This document shows, piece after piece, positions 1-5,519 of a stretch of 5,553 nucleotides of DNA. Made by a program: the position numbers and the translations under genes. Every line of letters starts with the position of its first letter. Position 1 is the first letter of the stretch. The notes beneath the pieces are model-generated. The model saw only the letters and a list, made by a program, of their open reading frames with translations, was not told where the DNA came from and ran no database searches. Source of the DNA: JAUHWS01 sp964571805 (GTDB taxonomy: Bacteria; Patescibacteriota; Gracilibacteria; UM-FILTER-43-11); the NCBI GenBank assembly GCA_964571805.1, contig CAZNDI010000074.1, positions 1 through 5,553 on the forward strand, given 5' to 3'.

Positions 1-2
1 CT

Positions 3-1088
3 GCGAAAAATGCTTTCATTGCGGCAAGCAAAAAGACAGCAACGTTTGCCAAAGACTTTGGCTATATTCCCGAATCTGGCTTTGGGGCCAGTGCTAATGT
101 TTTTAATCTCAACCTCAAACCCTTTTTAAAATCAGGGGCCGAGAATCTCGCCATCACGTTGCTTCCCGAAGGCCTAGGAACCTCCGATGATGCTCGTCCT
201 GACGATCTTTCCCCTAGTGAGCTCGAACACTTTTGGTACAACATTGGCCTCAAAACTGTGGCCGTCACAACCAACGATGCGGCTTCCACTGGCATGCAAA
301 CGATTCTCCTTTCTCTTTATCTCCCCTCTGCTGATCCTGAAAAAGTTTTCACCCCCTCCTTCATGAAAGGCTTTTTGGACGGATTTGTGGAAGGCTGCAG
401 AATCGTCAAATGTGTCTATTTTTCAGGCGAAACTCCTCAACTCAAAAATAAGCTTTATCCCGATAAGTTAGACATTGCTGGGGCTTTATTTGGTTTAGTG
501 CCGGCAGGTCATGAGCCTATCGATGGCCAAAACCTGAAAGCGGGGGATAAAATAGTATTCATCGAAAGCTCCGGCCCTCACGATAATGGATTCACGAGTC
601 TTCGCCAGTTGGCCGAGAAATTGACGCATGGTTATCGCACGACCTTACCTCACGGTCAAGAATACTGGGAGGCCATCAATCAGCCCACTATCCTCTACAC
701 TCCCCTCATTCAATCTATTTTAGCCGCAGGCATTCAACCTACCAATGTGGAGCCCATCACAGGCCACGGTTGGCAAAAACTGATGCGCTCTAAAAAATCC
801 TTTCGTTATCTCATCCAAAATACATTGCCCGTTCTCCCCATCTTTGAATTTGTTGAGCAAGCTTCTGGAACGTCTTGTGAAGAAATGATTAAAATTTTCA
901 ATTACGGTGTAGGTTTGGCGATTTTTGTTTCCTCTCAATCCGAAGCTGAAAGCGTCGTCAAATTGGCCAAAAATCTCAAACTCAATGCGATTGTGGCAGG
1001 CGAAGTTCAAGCCGCAGAGCAACGCGAAGTTTTTATTGAACCATGGGGCATCCGTTTAAAATCCGATACTTTTGCTTTAGAGCAGTAA
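3..1088 (+). CDS. purM: Divergent phosphoribosylformylglycinamidine cyclo-ligase (AIR synthase, PurM-type), 5' truncated by window edge
   Basis: PurM converts FGAM plus ATP to aminoimidazole ribonucleotide in cytosolic purine synthesis. The frame is open from base 3, so the true start lies outside the window; the TTG at 159 is internal to conserved sequence and is not the start. Counting from the codon at base 3, the PurM/SelD-fold landmarks appear in order: SGFGA near 25-29, EGLGTS at 56-61 where PurM usually has DGVGTK, TND at 90-92 for VND, SGET at 141-144, DIAG at 157-160, SSGPHDNGF at 189-197 for SSGxHSNGY, QPTILY at 227-232 for PTRIY, ITGHGW at 252-257 for ITGGG, and FNYGVG at 298-303 for FNMGIG. 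The late order PTxIY, ITG, FNxGxG favours PurM over SelD, HypE, ThiL or PurL. The visible 361 residues already exceed the usual full length of about 345. The loss of the motif lysine and the GHGW variant mark a divergent subfamily, so the exact substrate is less certain than the fold. Confidence 0.8.
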   Translation, partial: AKNAFIAASKKTATFAKDFGYIPESGFGASANVFNLNLKPFLKSGAENLAITLLPEGLGTSDDARPDDLSPSELEHFWYNIGLKTVAVTTNDAASTGMQTILLSLYLPSADPEKVFTPSFMKGFLDGFVEGCRIVKCVYFSGETPQLKNKLYPDKLDIAGALFGLVPAGHEPIDGQNLKAGDKIVFIESSGPHDNGFTSLRQLAEKLTHGYRTTLPHGQEYWEAINQPTILYTPLIQSILAAGIQPTNVEPITGHGWQKLMRSKKSFRYLIQNTLPVLPIFEFVEQASGTSCEEMIKIFNYGVGLAIFVSSQSEAESVVKLAKNLKLNAIVAGEVQAAEQREVFIEPWGIRLKSDTFALEQ

Positions 1089-1104
1089 ATTTTATCTCCT
1101 TAAA

Positions 1105-1138
1105 ACGTTAGGACCGCGATTGATCGTGTGCCTAACGT
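1105..1138. terminator. Inverted repeat after purM, possible terminator hairpin
   Basis: Perfect 8-bp arms ACGTTAGG (1105-1112) and CCTAACGT (1131-1138) enclose 18 nt that can themselves pair (CGA 1117-1119 with TCG 1124-1126 around loop TTGA, extended outward by one wobble and one G-C pair). The result is a nearly continuous long stem 16 nt after the purM stop. No T-run follows on the + strand; on the - strand the stem is followed by TTTT. A transcription terminator for purM is the simplest reading. An operator is an alternative, because a promoter-like -35 box starts at 1144. Confidence 0.4.
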
Positions 1139-1143
1139 GGAAC

Positions 1144-1172
1144 TTGGCACTCTTCAAAACCTGTGTTAAGCT
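1144..1172 (+). promoter_or_regulatory. Probable sigma70-type promoter of the CADD-like gene
   Basis: TTGGCA (1144-1149) is a good -35 match and is followed after exactly 17 nt by TAAGCT (1167-1172), a weak -10 preceded by TGTGT. Transcription would begin near 1179, leaving a leader of about 20 nt before the ATG at 1200. This suggests transcription independent of the upstream purM. Confidence 0.4.
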
Positions 1173-1199
1173 CGGTGCACATTCAATTAATAACATCCT

Positions 1200-1877
1200 A
1201 TGAAAAACGAAGCCCTCTTTAAAGACATTGAAGCTCTGATTGCCGAAAAGCACATGCTCAATCATCCTTTTTATCAAGTGTGGTCCAAAGGTGAACTCAC
1301 CAAAGAAGAATTGGCTGATTATTTGGCTCAATATTTTTTTCTCGAAGGGGCTTTTCCTCGCTTCATGAGTGGTCTTCACGCTCGTACCCTCGATGCTGAC
1401 ATGCGTCAAAAAATGTTAGACAACCTGATTCACGAAGAAATGGGCGTCAATAATCATGTGGCTCAACTCCTCCATTTGGCCGAAGAAGGCTTCGGGCTCA
1501 CGAAAGAAGAAATCATGCAAAAGGGTCCCAATGAAAAAACTCAAGCTTTGATTCAGGCCTTTGAACAAGCCACTCAATCCGCAGACATTAAAGAGGGTTT
1601 GGCCGCCATGATTGTTTACAAACAACAAGTTTCCGATGTGGCTGAAACCAAACTCAAGGGTCTCAAAGATTACTATGGGGTGACCGATAAAAAAGCCCTC
1701 GAATTTTACGAAACACATGCTGAGGTCAATCGCGATTACCACAAAATGCTCGATCAGGTTTATGTCGAATCCGCTTCGAGCAAAGTGCTCAACAAGGTCC
1801 GTGATATCCGAGACGCCTTCTGGGCCTTCTTGGATGGAGTTACCACGCCTGCGATTTTAGCAAGATGCGACATGTAA
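1200..1877 (+). CDS. CADD-like TENA/PqqC-fold protein, putative folate (p-aminobenzoate) metabolism protein
   Basis: This 225-residue all-helical protein matches the family of Chlamydia trachomatis CADD (about 231 aa) along its length. CADD is a dimetal oxygenase of the haem-oxygenase/TENA fold that makes p-aminobenzoate for folate by consuming one of its own tyrosines. Matching segments are KHMLNHPFYQVWSKGELTKE (17-36), AFPRFMSGLHAR (51-62), LDNLIHEE (73-80) and the KLKGL block (151-155). Positions corresponding, by my recalled alignment, to CADD Tyr27, Tyr43 and Lys152 are retained as Y25, Y41 and K151. Of the six metal ligands (E81, H88, E142, H174, D178, H181), E79, H86 and H173 are kept, but the other three read K141, N177 and Y180. 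The activity may therefore be altered or lost. The ATG at 1200 is chosen because it gives the family N-terminus; no Shine-Dalgarno precedes it. Family assignment is strong; function is inferred. Confidence 0.85.
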   Translation: MKNEALFKDIEALIAEKHMLNHPFYQVWSKGELTKEELADYLAQYFFLEGAFPRFMSGLHARTLDADMRQKMLDNLIHEEMGVNNHVAQLLHLAEEGFGLTKEEIMQKGPNEKTQALIQAFEQATQSADIKEGLAAMIVYKQQVSDVAETKLKGLKDYYGVTDKKALEFYETHAEVNRDYHKMLDQVYVESASSKVLNKVRDIRDAFWAFLDGVTTPAILARCDM

Positions 1878-1910
1878 GGGAATTTCCTGTTCCATTTTTC
1901 CCAAACTCGT

Positions 1911-1918
1911 GCTAGACT
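1911..1918 (+). promoter_or_regulatory. Possible extended -10 promoter element of dprA
   Basis: The sequence TGCTAGACT covers 1910-1918: TAGACT (1913-1918) matches four of six -10 consensus bases and carries an upstream TG as in extended -10 promoters. No good -35 lies 16-18 nt upstream. Transcription would start near 1925, about 37 nt before the ATG. It resembles TGTTAAGCT before the gene at 1200. Confidence 0.3.
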
Positions 1919-1961
1919 CACTTTGTATTTAAACGAATTTTAAGATTTAACTGAATTGAAG

Positions 1962-3029
1962 ATGAACGATGAATACCGTTTTTTGTGGGCTCAATGGGGC
2001 TTGTTAAATTTAAAACAGTGTCAATTCCTGCTCCAACAGTTTGACTCTTTCGAGGAGGCTTGGAAAAAGGTAACTCCCCATTTTTTCCTCCAAATGGGCA
2101 TGCGATCTGATAAAGTACGACGCGTGTTCAGCCTAAAAGAAACCCTATCTTTGTCAGCCATTTTAGAGCGTATGAAGCGCTTCAATGCCAAGCTGTATTT
2201 TTTTGAAGATGAAGCTTATCCCCACCTGTTAAAACAACTCGAAAATGCTCCACCTTTTCTTTTTGTGCGAGGCGATTTGCCCTCTTTCCATAAATCGATA
2301 TCCATCGTGGGCACACGCTCTGTGTCTAGCTATGGTAAAACCATCACCGAAAAACTCACTCACGATTTGGTGAGCGAGGGGTTTGTGATTGTTAGTGGTC
2401 TAGCTTTAGGAGTCGACAGCATTGCCCACCGAACAACCGTCAAAAATAAGGGCCTCACCGTGGCTGTTTTAGGCACGGGGGTGGATTATATTTATCCTTC
2501 CTCCAATCATCGTTTAGCTCAAGAAATCCTCGAAACGGGTGGGGCCATTGTTTCAGCCTATCCTCTTGGTACGGGTCCGGAACCCTACCAATTTCCCCAG
2601 CGCAATGAAATTGTGGCTGGTTTGACGCAGGGGACACTTGTCATTGAAGGTGGGGTCAAATCTGGGGCCCTCATCACGGCCAAACTCGCCTTAGATTACA
2701 GCCGTGAAGTCTTTGCTGTGCCTTGCAACATCACCAATTTAGCCCTCAGCGGTACCAATGATCTCATTCGCAAGAGTGCCGCCAAACTGGTGGAAAATAG
2801 TCAACACATTCTCGAGGATTTTGGCTTAAAAACTTCTGTTTCACCGCAAGTCCAAGATTTTTCCCGAGAGGAGCGTCTCATTCTCGAAAAACTCTCTACG
2901 GGAGCCAAAAGCATGGATCAGCTCCTTCAAGAAACCCCCTTCGATGTTCCTCGTCTTTCTGAACTTTTGATTTACTTGCAACTTAAAATGGCGGTCGTGC
3001 AACAGGGCGAAAAGTGGGGATTGGCTTAA
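1962..3029 (+). CDS. dprA: DNA-processing protein DprA (Smf)
   Basis: DprA binds incoming single-stranded DNA in the cytosol and loads RecA during natural transformation; it is also kept in many bacteria not known to be competent. The 355-residue protein has the full three-part layout. An N-terminal helical (SAM/HhH-like) region covers about 1-70. A linker with AYP and NAPPFLFVRG leads into the Rossmann-like core, with VGTR (116-119), VSGLALGVD (144-152), VLGTGVDYIYP (169-179), YPLG (200-203), FPQRN (211-215), a VIEGG loop followed by SGALITA, and SGTNDLI (263-269). A C-terminal winged-helix domain covers about 299-355. Small departures from consensus are SAYPLG for SEYPxG and FPQRN for FPRRN. 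I chose the ATG at 1962 over the in-frame TTG at 1956; both lack a clear ribosome binding site. It converges with the gene at 3100-4557 and ends 18 nt before a perfect palindrome. Confidence 0.95.
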   Translation: MNDEYRFLWAQWGLLNLKQCQFLLQQFDSFEEAWKKVTPHFFLQMGMRSDKVRRVFSLKETLSLSAILERMKRFNAKLYFFEDEAYPHLLKQLENAPPFLFVRGDLPSFHKSISIVGTRSVSSYGKTITEKLTHDLVSEGFVIVSGLALGVDSIAHRTTVKNKGLTVAVLGTGVDYIYPSSNHRLAQEILETGGAIVSAYPLGTGPEPYQFPQRNEIVAGLTQGTLVIEGGVKSGALITAKLALDYSREVFAVPCNITNLALSGTNDLIRKSAAKLVENSQHILEDFGLKTSVSPQVQDFSREERLILEKLSTGAKSMDQLLQETPFDVPRLSELLIYLQLKMAVVQQGEKWGLA

Positions 3030-3047
3030 TTCAAAAAACTCCAAAGA

Positions 3048-3077
3048 TGCAGGCGAGATTCGCGAATCTCGCCTGCA
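3048..3077. terminator. Perfect 30-bp palindrome, probable bidirectional terminator
   Basis: The half-site TGCAGGCGAGATTCG (3048-3062) is followed directly by its exact reverse complement (3063-3077). As RNA it can form a GC-rich stem of about 13 bp closed by a CGCG tetraloop. It lies 18 nt after the dprA stop and 22 nt before the end of the convergent minus-strand gene, as expected for a shared terminator. On the - strand a T6 tract (3038-3033) follows 9 nt later; on the + strand there is no real T-run. Termination is inferred from structure and position. Confidence 0.65.
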
Positions 3078-3099
3078 GGAATCAATTTAATACCTCACC

Positions 3100-4557
3100 T
3101 TAATACATCAACTCATTCAAATTCTCCAACTCCGTCACCTTCTCAGGGGCTTGAATTTTATTTTCCGTGACCCAATCGTTCAGCTTAAAGCTATAGTTCA
3201 TTTCAAATTTTTTCATAAAATCGTCATCATGATATCTAAAGCGGGCGAAGAGATGGTCTAGAAGCTGATTGTCTTCACGAATATTGTTGACCCCAGCTAA
3301 ACTTATTTTCCTCAGAGTCCTTTCGATTTCCTCTTCCTCATAAGTAGTCATTTCTTCCCCCATCAATTGGCCAAAATCTTTGGCGGCTTTCAGAACCACG
3401 GCTCGGTTCAAGTTATAAAACTTAAATCCTTCATTTGGCCCTGAAATGATATTCCGTTGATTAAAAAAGGGAGTGTCAAAAATGGAATCCACCCCTCTCA
3501 TGATTTTGCTCACTTCTTCATCAATTGCCTTTTGATCATATTCAAATTCCTCCTGGCTCACCACGTTTTGATAATCTGGCACTTCATCTGAACCATAAAT
3601 TTCCACGTAATACCACTTTCCATCTTCATAAATCCATTCTCCATTGTAGGCATAAAGTTGATTCATCAAGGCGTCTTCGGCGGCAGTCAACTCGCCTTGA
3701 TAAGAAACAGCGGGCCAACAACTAGGATATTGGAAACCATTTTCCATTCCTTCGCCTTTATACATATCTCCGTCACATTCCAAAATTCCTTTTTCAACGA
3801 GCGCTACAAGATCCACAGGATTGGCTTTCACTTCGTCAGTTAAATAAGAAGTGTAATCTTCTGTGGTGGCGTCCGCAACTTCAACAGAGGTGGTTGCCTC
3901 ATCTTCTCCAAAGACCCCCGCATAATACTGATTCTGCTTTACCTGTTGAGTGACTTCTTCTTTTATCATGTCTTTAATAGCCTGTTTTGAGTCCTTTTTA
4001 AGGGTTTCAAGAAAATCCTTTTGGGTCAGACCTCCAAACTCCTCAGCATACAACTCTTCGAGAGAAACGTGATACCAGTTGCCTTTTAAAAGGTTAATAA
4101 AAAGCATCCTTTCATTGATCATTTCTTCTGTATCTTTCTCTCCTCCTTCCGTCTTGAACGTGACATCCGTCAGTTTTAGATAAACGTCTTTTTCATTGAG
4201 GGCCATGATTTCACCTGTGGCGTTGATGGCCATGCTTTTAAAGGGCATGTCATCATCGCTCTCTTCGTTTTGATTTACAATGTTGACTTCTGCTTTGATT
4301 TGAGTCGAGCTAGAAGCTTCTCCTACATTGTGTCTTTGACTTTCAAGGTCTATTTTGTAGTCTACAATAACGTGCTCACTAGATTCTTCAATTTCAAAAT
4401 CACCATAAATGGATTCTGTGGTTCTTGCATTTTCCAAAGTGGCCAATTGAGAAGCGGCCCCCCACATGTCAACGTTTTGTGGAGTCTGCGCTAAAGAAGC
4501 TGATAAAGGCATCAAAGAAGTTCCGAAAATCACAAGGAGAGTAAAGAGTTTTTTCAT
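3100..4557 (-). CDS. Secreted acidic protein of unknown family
   Basis: I do not recognise a named family for this 485-residue protein. The start is set at the ATG at 4555-4557 because it gives a classic type I signal peptide: MKK, a hydrophobic stretch over residues 4-18, and a likely SLA/Q cleavage at 23/24. The in-frame ATG at 4614 would add 19 residues ahead of the signal and would overlap the promoter-like sequence. There is no lipobox cysteine and no further transmembrane segment, so the product is probably released across the membrane. The mature part is rich in Glu and Asp. It has alternating hydrophobic segments suggesting beta strands (about 62-70, 86-94, 107-134), an acidic DDD run at 101-103 and another at 444-446, and an aromatic GEWIYEDGKWYYVEIY segment at 306-321. 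Its only two cysteines, C261 and C280, could form a disulphide. The layout recalls LppX/LprG-like or DUF6612-like beta-sheet proteins, which is only an impression. It converges with dprA and is likely transcribed alone. Confidence 0.85.
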   Translation of the reverse strand: MKKLFTLLVIFGTSLMPLSASLAQTPQNVDMWGAASQLATLENARTTESIYGDFEIEESSEHVIVDYKIDLESQRHNVGEASSSTQIKAEVNIVNQNEESDDDMPFKSMAINATGEIMALNEKDVYLKLTDVTFKTEGGEKDTEEMINERMLFINLLKGNWYHVSLEELYAEEFGGLTQKDFLETLKKDSKQAIKDMIKEEVTQQVKQNQYYAGVFGEDEATTSVEVADATTEDYTSYLTDEVKANPVDLVALVEKGILECDGDMYKGEGMENGFQYPSCWPAVSYQGELTAAEDALMNQLYAYNGEWIYEDGKWYYVEIYGSDEVPDYQNVVSQEEFEYDQKAIDEEVSKIMRGVDSIFDTPFFNQRNIISGPNEGFKFYNLNRAVVLKAAKDFGQLMGEEMTTYEEEEIERTLRKISLAGVNNIREDNQLLDHLFARFRYHDDDFMKKFEMNYSFKLNDWVTENKIQAPEKVTELENLNELMY

Positions 4558-4589
4558 CGATTTAATAATTAAACGATTAAGCAAAAGGC

Positions 4590-4595
4590 ATTGTA
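4590..4595 (-). promoter_or_regulatory. Possible -10 box of the secreted-protein gene
   Basis: On the minus strand TACAAT (4595 to 4590), preceded by AGTG, matches five of six -10 bases. Transcription would start near 4583, about 25 nt before the ATG at 4557. The -35 position (TTTTAT, 4618-4613) is poor. Its place inside the longer reading frame argues for the downstream start. Confidence 0.35.
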
Positions 4596-4714
4596 CACTA
4601 TTTTTATCAGCCATAAAACTCGTTTTTTTGCCCTGATGTGCTAAAGTGTTTTCTTTTACTAACTCACCTCACGCACTCTTTAGTATGAATTCTGTGTAAT
4701 GACAGTACTTTATA

Positions 4715-4780
4715 AGCGAAGAGCGGTGAGCGGAGAGCGAAGAGCTGATAACAATTTGAAATAGCTCCACGCTCACCGCT
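4715..4780. repeat. Purine-rich direct repeat with 11-bp inverted arms (REP-like)
   Basis: AGCGAAGAGC occurs twice, at 4715-4724 and 4736-4745, 21 bp apart, within a GAG/GCG-rich stretch. Overlapping it, AGCGGTGAGCG (4722-4732) is the exact reverse complement of CGCTCACCGCT (4770-4780), enclosing 37 nt with a further inner pair GAGCT (4742-4746) and AGCTC (4763-4767). The composition differs from the surrounding AT-rich sequence, which suggests a small dispersed element or a structured RNA rather than a terminator; no T-run follows. Confidence 0.6.
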
Positions 4781-4858
4781 TGTCATTGAAGAGTGAATCG
4801 CAGAAGGTGGGCAACGTAAGTTATTGATTTTACTTCTCTCAGCAGGTCATTCGTAACG

Positions 4859-5305
4859 ATGTATGAATTTCGCAAAATCATGGGTAGGCTGATTTTTACG
4901 ACTGCTTTATCGGCTCATTTTATTTTGTTGGCGCTTTTTTTTGCTCCCACTCCCTTTTTAGTGTCCCACCTCTATCAAGATCAAGCGTTTGAGATCATTC
5001 GGTTCAAAGAAATTCCAGAAGCGGTAAAGGCATCCCTCAAAGAAAAAAAATTGGATTTCCCACTCATGTTGGACAGCGGAAGGGGGTGGCGTGAAACCTT
5101 GATTTCCAGCCTTTTGGAGGGGAGGCGAGCTTATTTTATGGACAGCGATGAGAAACTTGCTTTTGACTTAACTTTCCTAAATTTTGGTGAAGGGGTTGTG
5201 GGTATGGAAGCGGCTTCTCAGTACTATTATCAAAAATCTTTGTCGACTATTTCTGACGCCGAATGGATGACTTTGATTTCCCTCCATACGATTTTTTCAA
5301 AATGA
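4859..5305 (+). CDS. Small membrane-anchored GT51 (monofunctional transglycosylase)-like protein, probably degenerate
   Basis: This 148-residue protein has a basic N-terminus, one transmembrane segment at about 11-29, and then an extracytoplasmic part. The C-terminal stretch NFGEGVVGMEAASQYYYQKS (108-127), followed by LSTISDAEWMTLISL, matches the end of the GT51 domain of MtgA and class A penicillin-binding proteins (pattern FGxGxxGxEAAAxxYFxKxxxxLxxxEAAxLA). IPEAVKASL (52-60) resembles the IPxxLxxAxxAxED entry of that domain. GT51 enzymes polymerise lipid II into glycan chains. Here the expected EDxxF catalytic glutamate region reads KKLDF (63-67) and the GGSTIxQQ motif is absent. The distance between the two recognisable ends is short, so an internal segment seems to be missing. 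At about 150 residues it is well below MtgA (about 240). It may be a non-catalytic relic or a repurposed protein. The frame is intact; the start lacks a clear ribosome binding site, and an ATG at 4880 is an alternative. Confidence 0.7.
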   Translation: MYEFRKIMGRLIFTTALSAHFILLALFFAPTPFLVSHLYQDQAFEIIRFKEIPEAVKASLKEKKLDFPLMLDSGRGWRETLISSLLEGRRAYFMDSDEKLAFDLTFLNFGEGVVGMEAASQYYYQKSLSTISDAEWMTLISLHTIFSK

Positions 5306-5334
5306 TTTATAATTTAGTCAACTCAATTTTGTTC

Positions 5335-5357
5335 GACAAGTTGACAAGTTAGACAAG
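5335..5357. repeat. Short tandem GACAAG repeat
   Basis: GACAAG occurs three times, at 5335-5340, 5343-5348 and 5352-5357, with 8- and 9-bp periods, 30 nt downstream of the GT51-like gene. It may be a regulator binding array or chance; nothing in the sequence decides. Confidence 0.4.
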
Positions 5358-5414
5358 CTGCCTACAATAGGAAGGCTATCATGCGCTTTTGATTGTGTTG
5401 TTGTCGCCGCGCCT

Positions 5415-5431
5415 TTCCAACATCCTTGGAA
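5415..5431. repeat. Small hairpin-forming inverted repeat
   Basis: TTCCAA (5415-5420) and TTGGAA (5426-5431) pair around the loop CATCC. No T-run follows, so a role as terminator of the preceding gene is weak. Confidence 0.35.
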
Positions 5432-5455
5432 TACAAGCCACTCTGTTCAGTTTAT

Positions 5456-5488
5456 CTGAGATCCTTAAATAATTTAAGGACAGGTCAG
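5456..5488. repeat. AT-rich palindrome, possible operator or terminator
   Basis: TCCTTAAAT (5462-5470) and ATTTAAGGA (5472-5480) are exact inverse complements around a single A at 5471. Outer bases CTGA (5456-5459) and TCAG (5485-5488) add to the symmetry, and CTTTT follows at 5489-5493. The one-base centre fits a protein-binding operator better than an RNA hairpin, and it lies about 40 bp before the possible start at 5520. A weak terminator of the upstream gene is the alternative. Confidence 0.4.
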
Positions 5489-5519
5489 CTTTTAAAAACA
5501 ATCAAAACCATTTTCGACT

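Larger units (their letters stand above)
4558..4858. other. Divergent intergenic region
   Basis: This gap of about 300 bp separates two divergently transcribed genes. Its left end carries the promoter-like sequence of the minus-strand gene, and its centre carries a repeat with inverted arms (4715-4780). Between them is AT-rich sequence with a T7 run (4623-4629). I find no convincing promoter for the gene at 4859, no open frame with family similarity, and no tRNA-like fold. A small RNA spanning the central hairpin cannot be excluded. Confidence 0.6.

Noticed and set aside
720..1742. Open frames on the minus strand across the purM-like and CADD-like genes
   Set aside because: They lie opposite well-supported coding sequence, have no recognisable domains, and are shadows of the plus-strand genes.
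1878..1905. Terminator after the CADD-like gene (GGGAA...TTCCC around a T5 run)
   Set aside because: The arms are five bases or fewer with a 15-nt loop, too weak to list as a feature.
3525..4494. Plus-strand frames of 60-75 codons opposite the secreted-protein gene
   Set aside because: Low-complexity, no family similarity, and fully inside a long minus-strand gene with a signal peptide.
4558..4614. Longer N-terminus (19 extra residues) for the secreted protein starting at 4614
   Set aside because: It would bury the signal peptide and overlap the promoter-like TACAAT; the ATG at 4557 gives a standard signal sequence.
4722..4780. Terminal inverted repeats of an insertion sequence
   Set aside because: The arms are only 37 nt apart with no transposase and no target-site duplication that I can see.
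4935..5050. T8 (4935-4942) and A8 (5043-5050) runs in the GT51-like gene as phase-variation or slippage sites
   Set aside because: The frame is intact, and reading the other two frames after the A8 run soon meets stops without restoring any GT51 motif, so there is no support beyond the runs themselves.
5303..5317. TGA recoding to glycine (code 25) extending the GT51-like gene
   Set aside because: It would add only four residues before TAG, and all glycines in the other genes use GGN with no in-frame TGA.
5306..5519. tRNA or other RNA gene
   Set aside because: No T-loop (GTTCRANYC) or cloverleaf arrangement could be found; the small hairpins do not fit.
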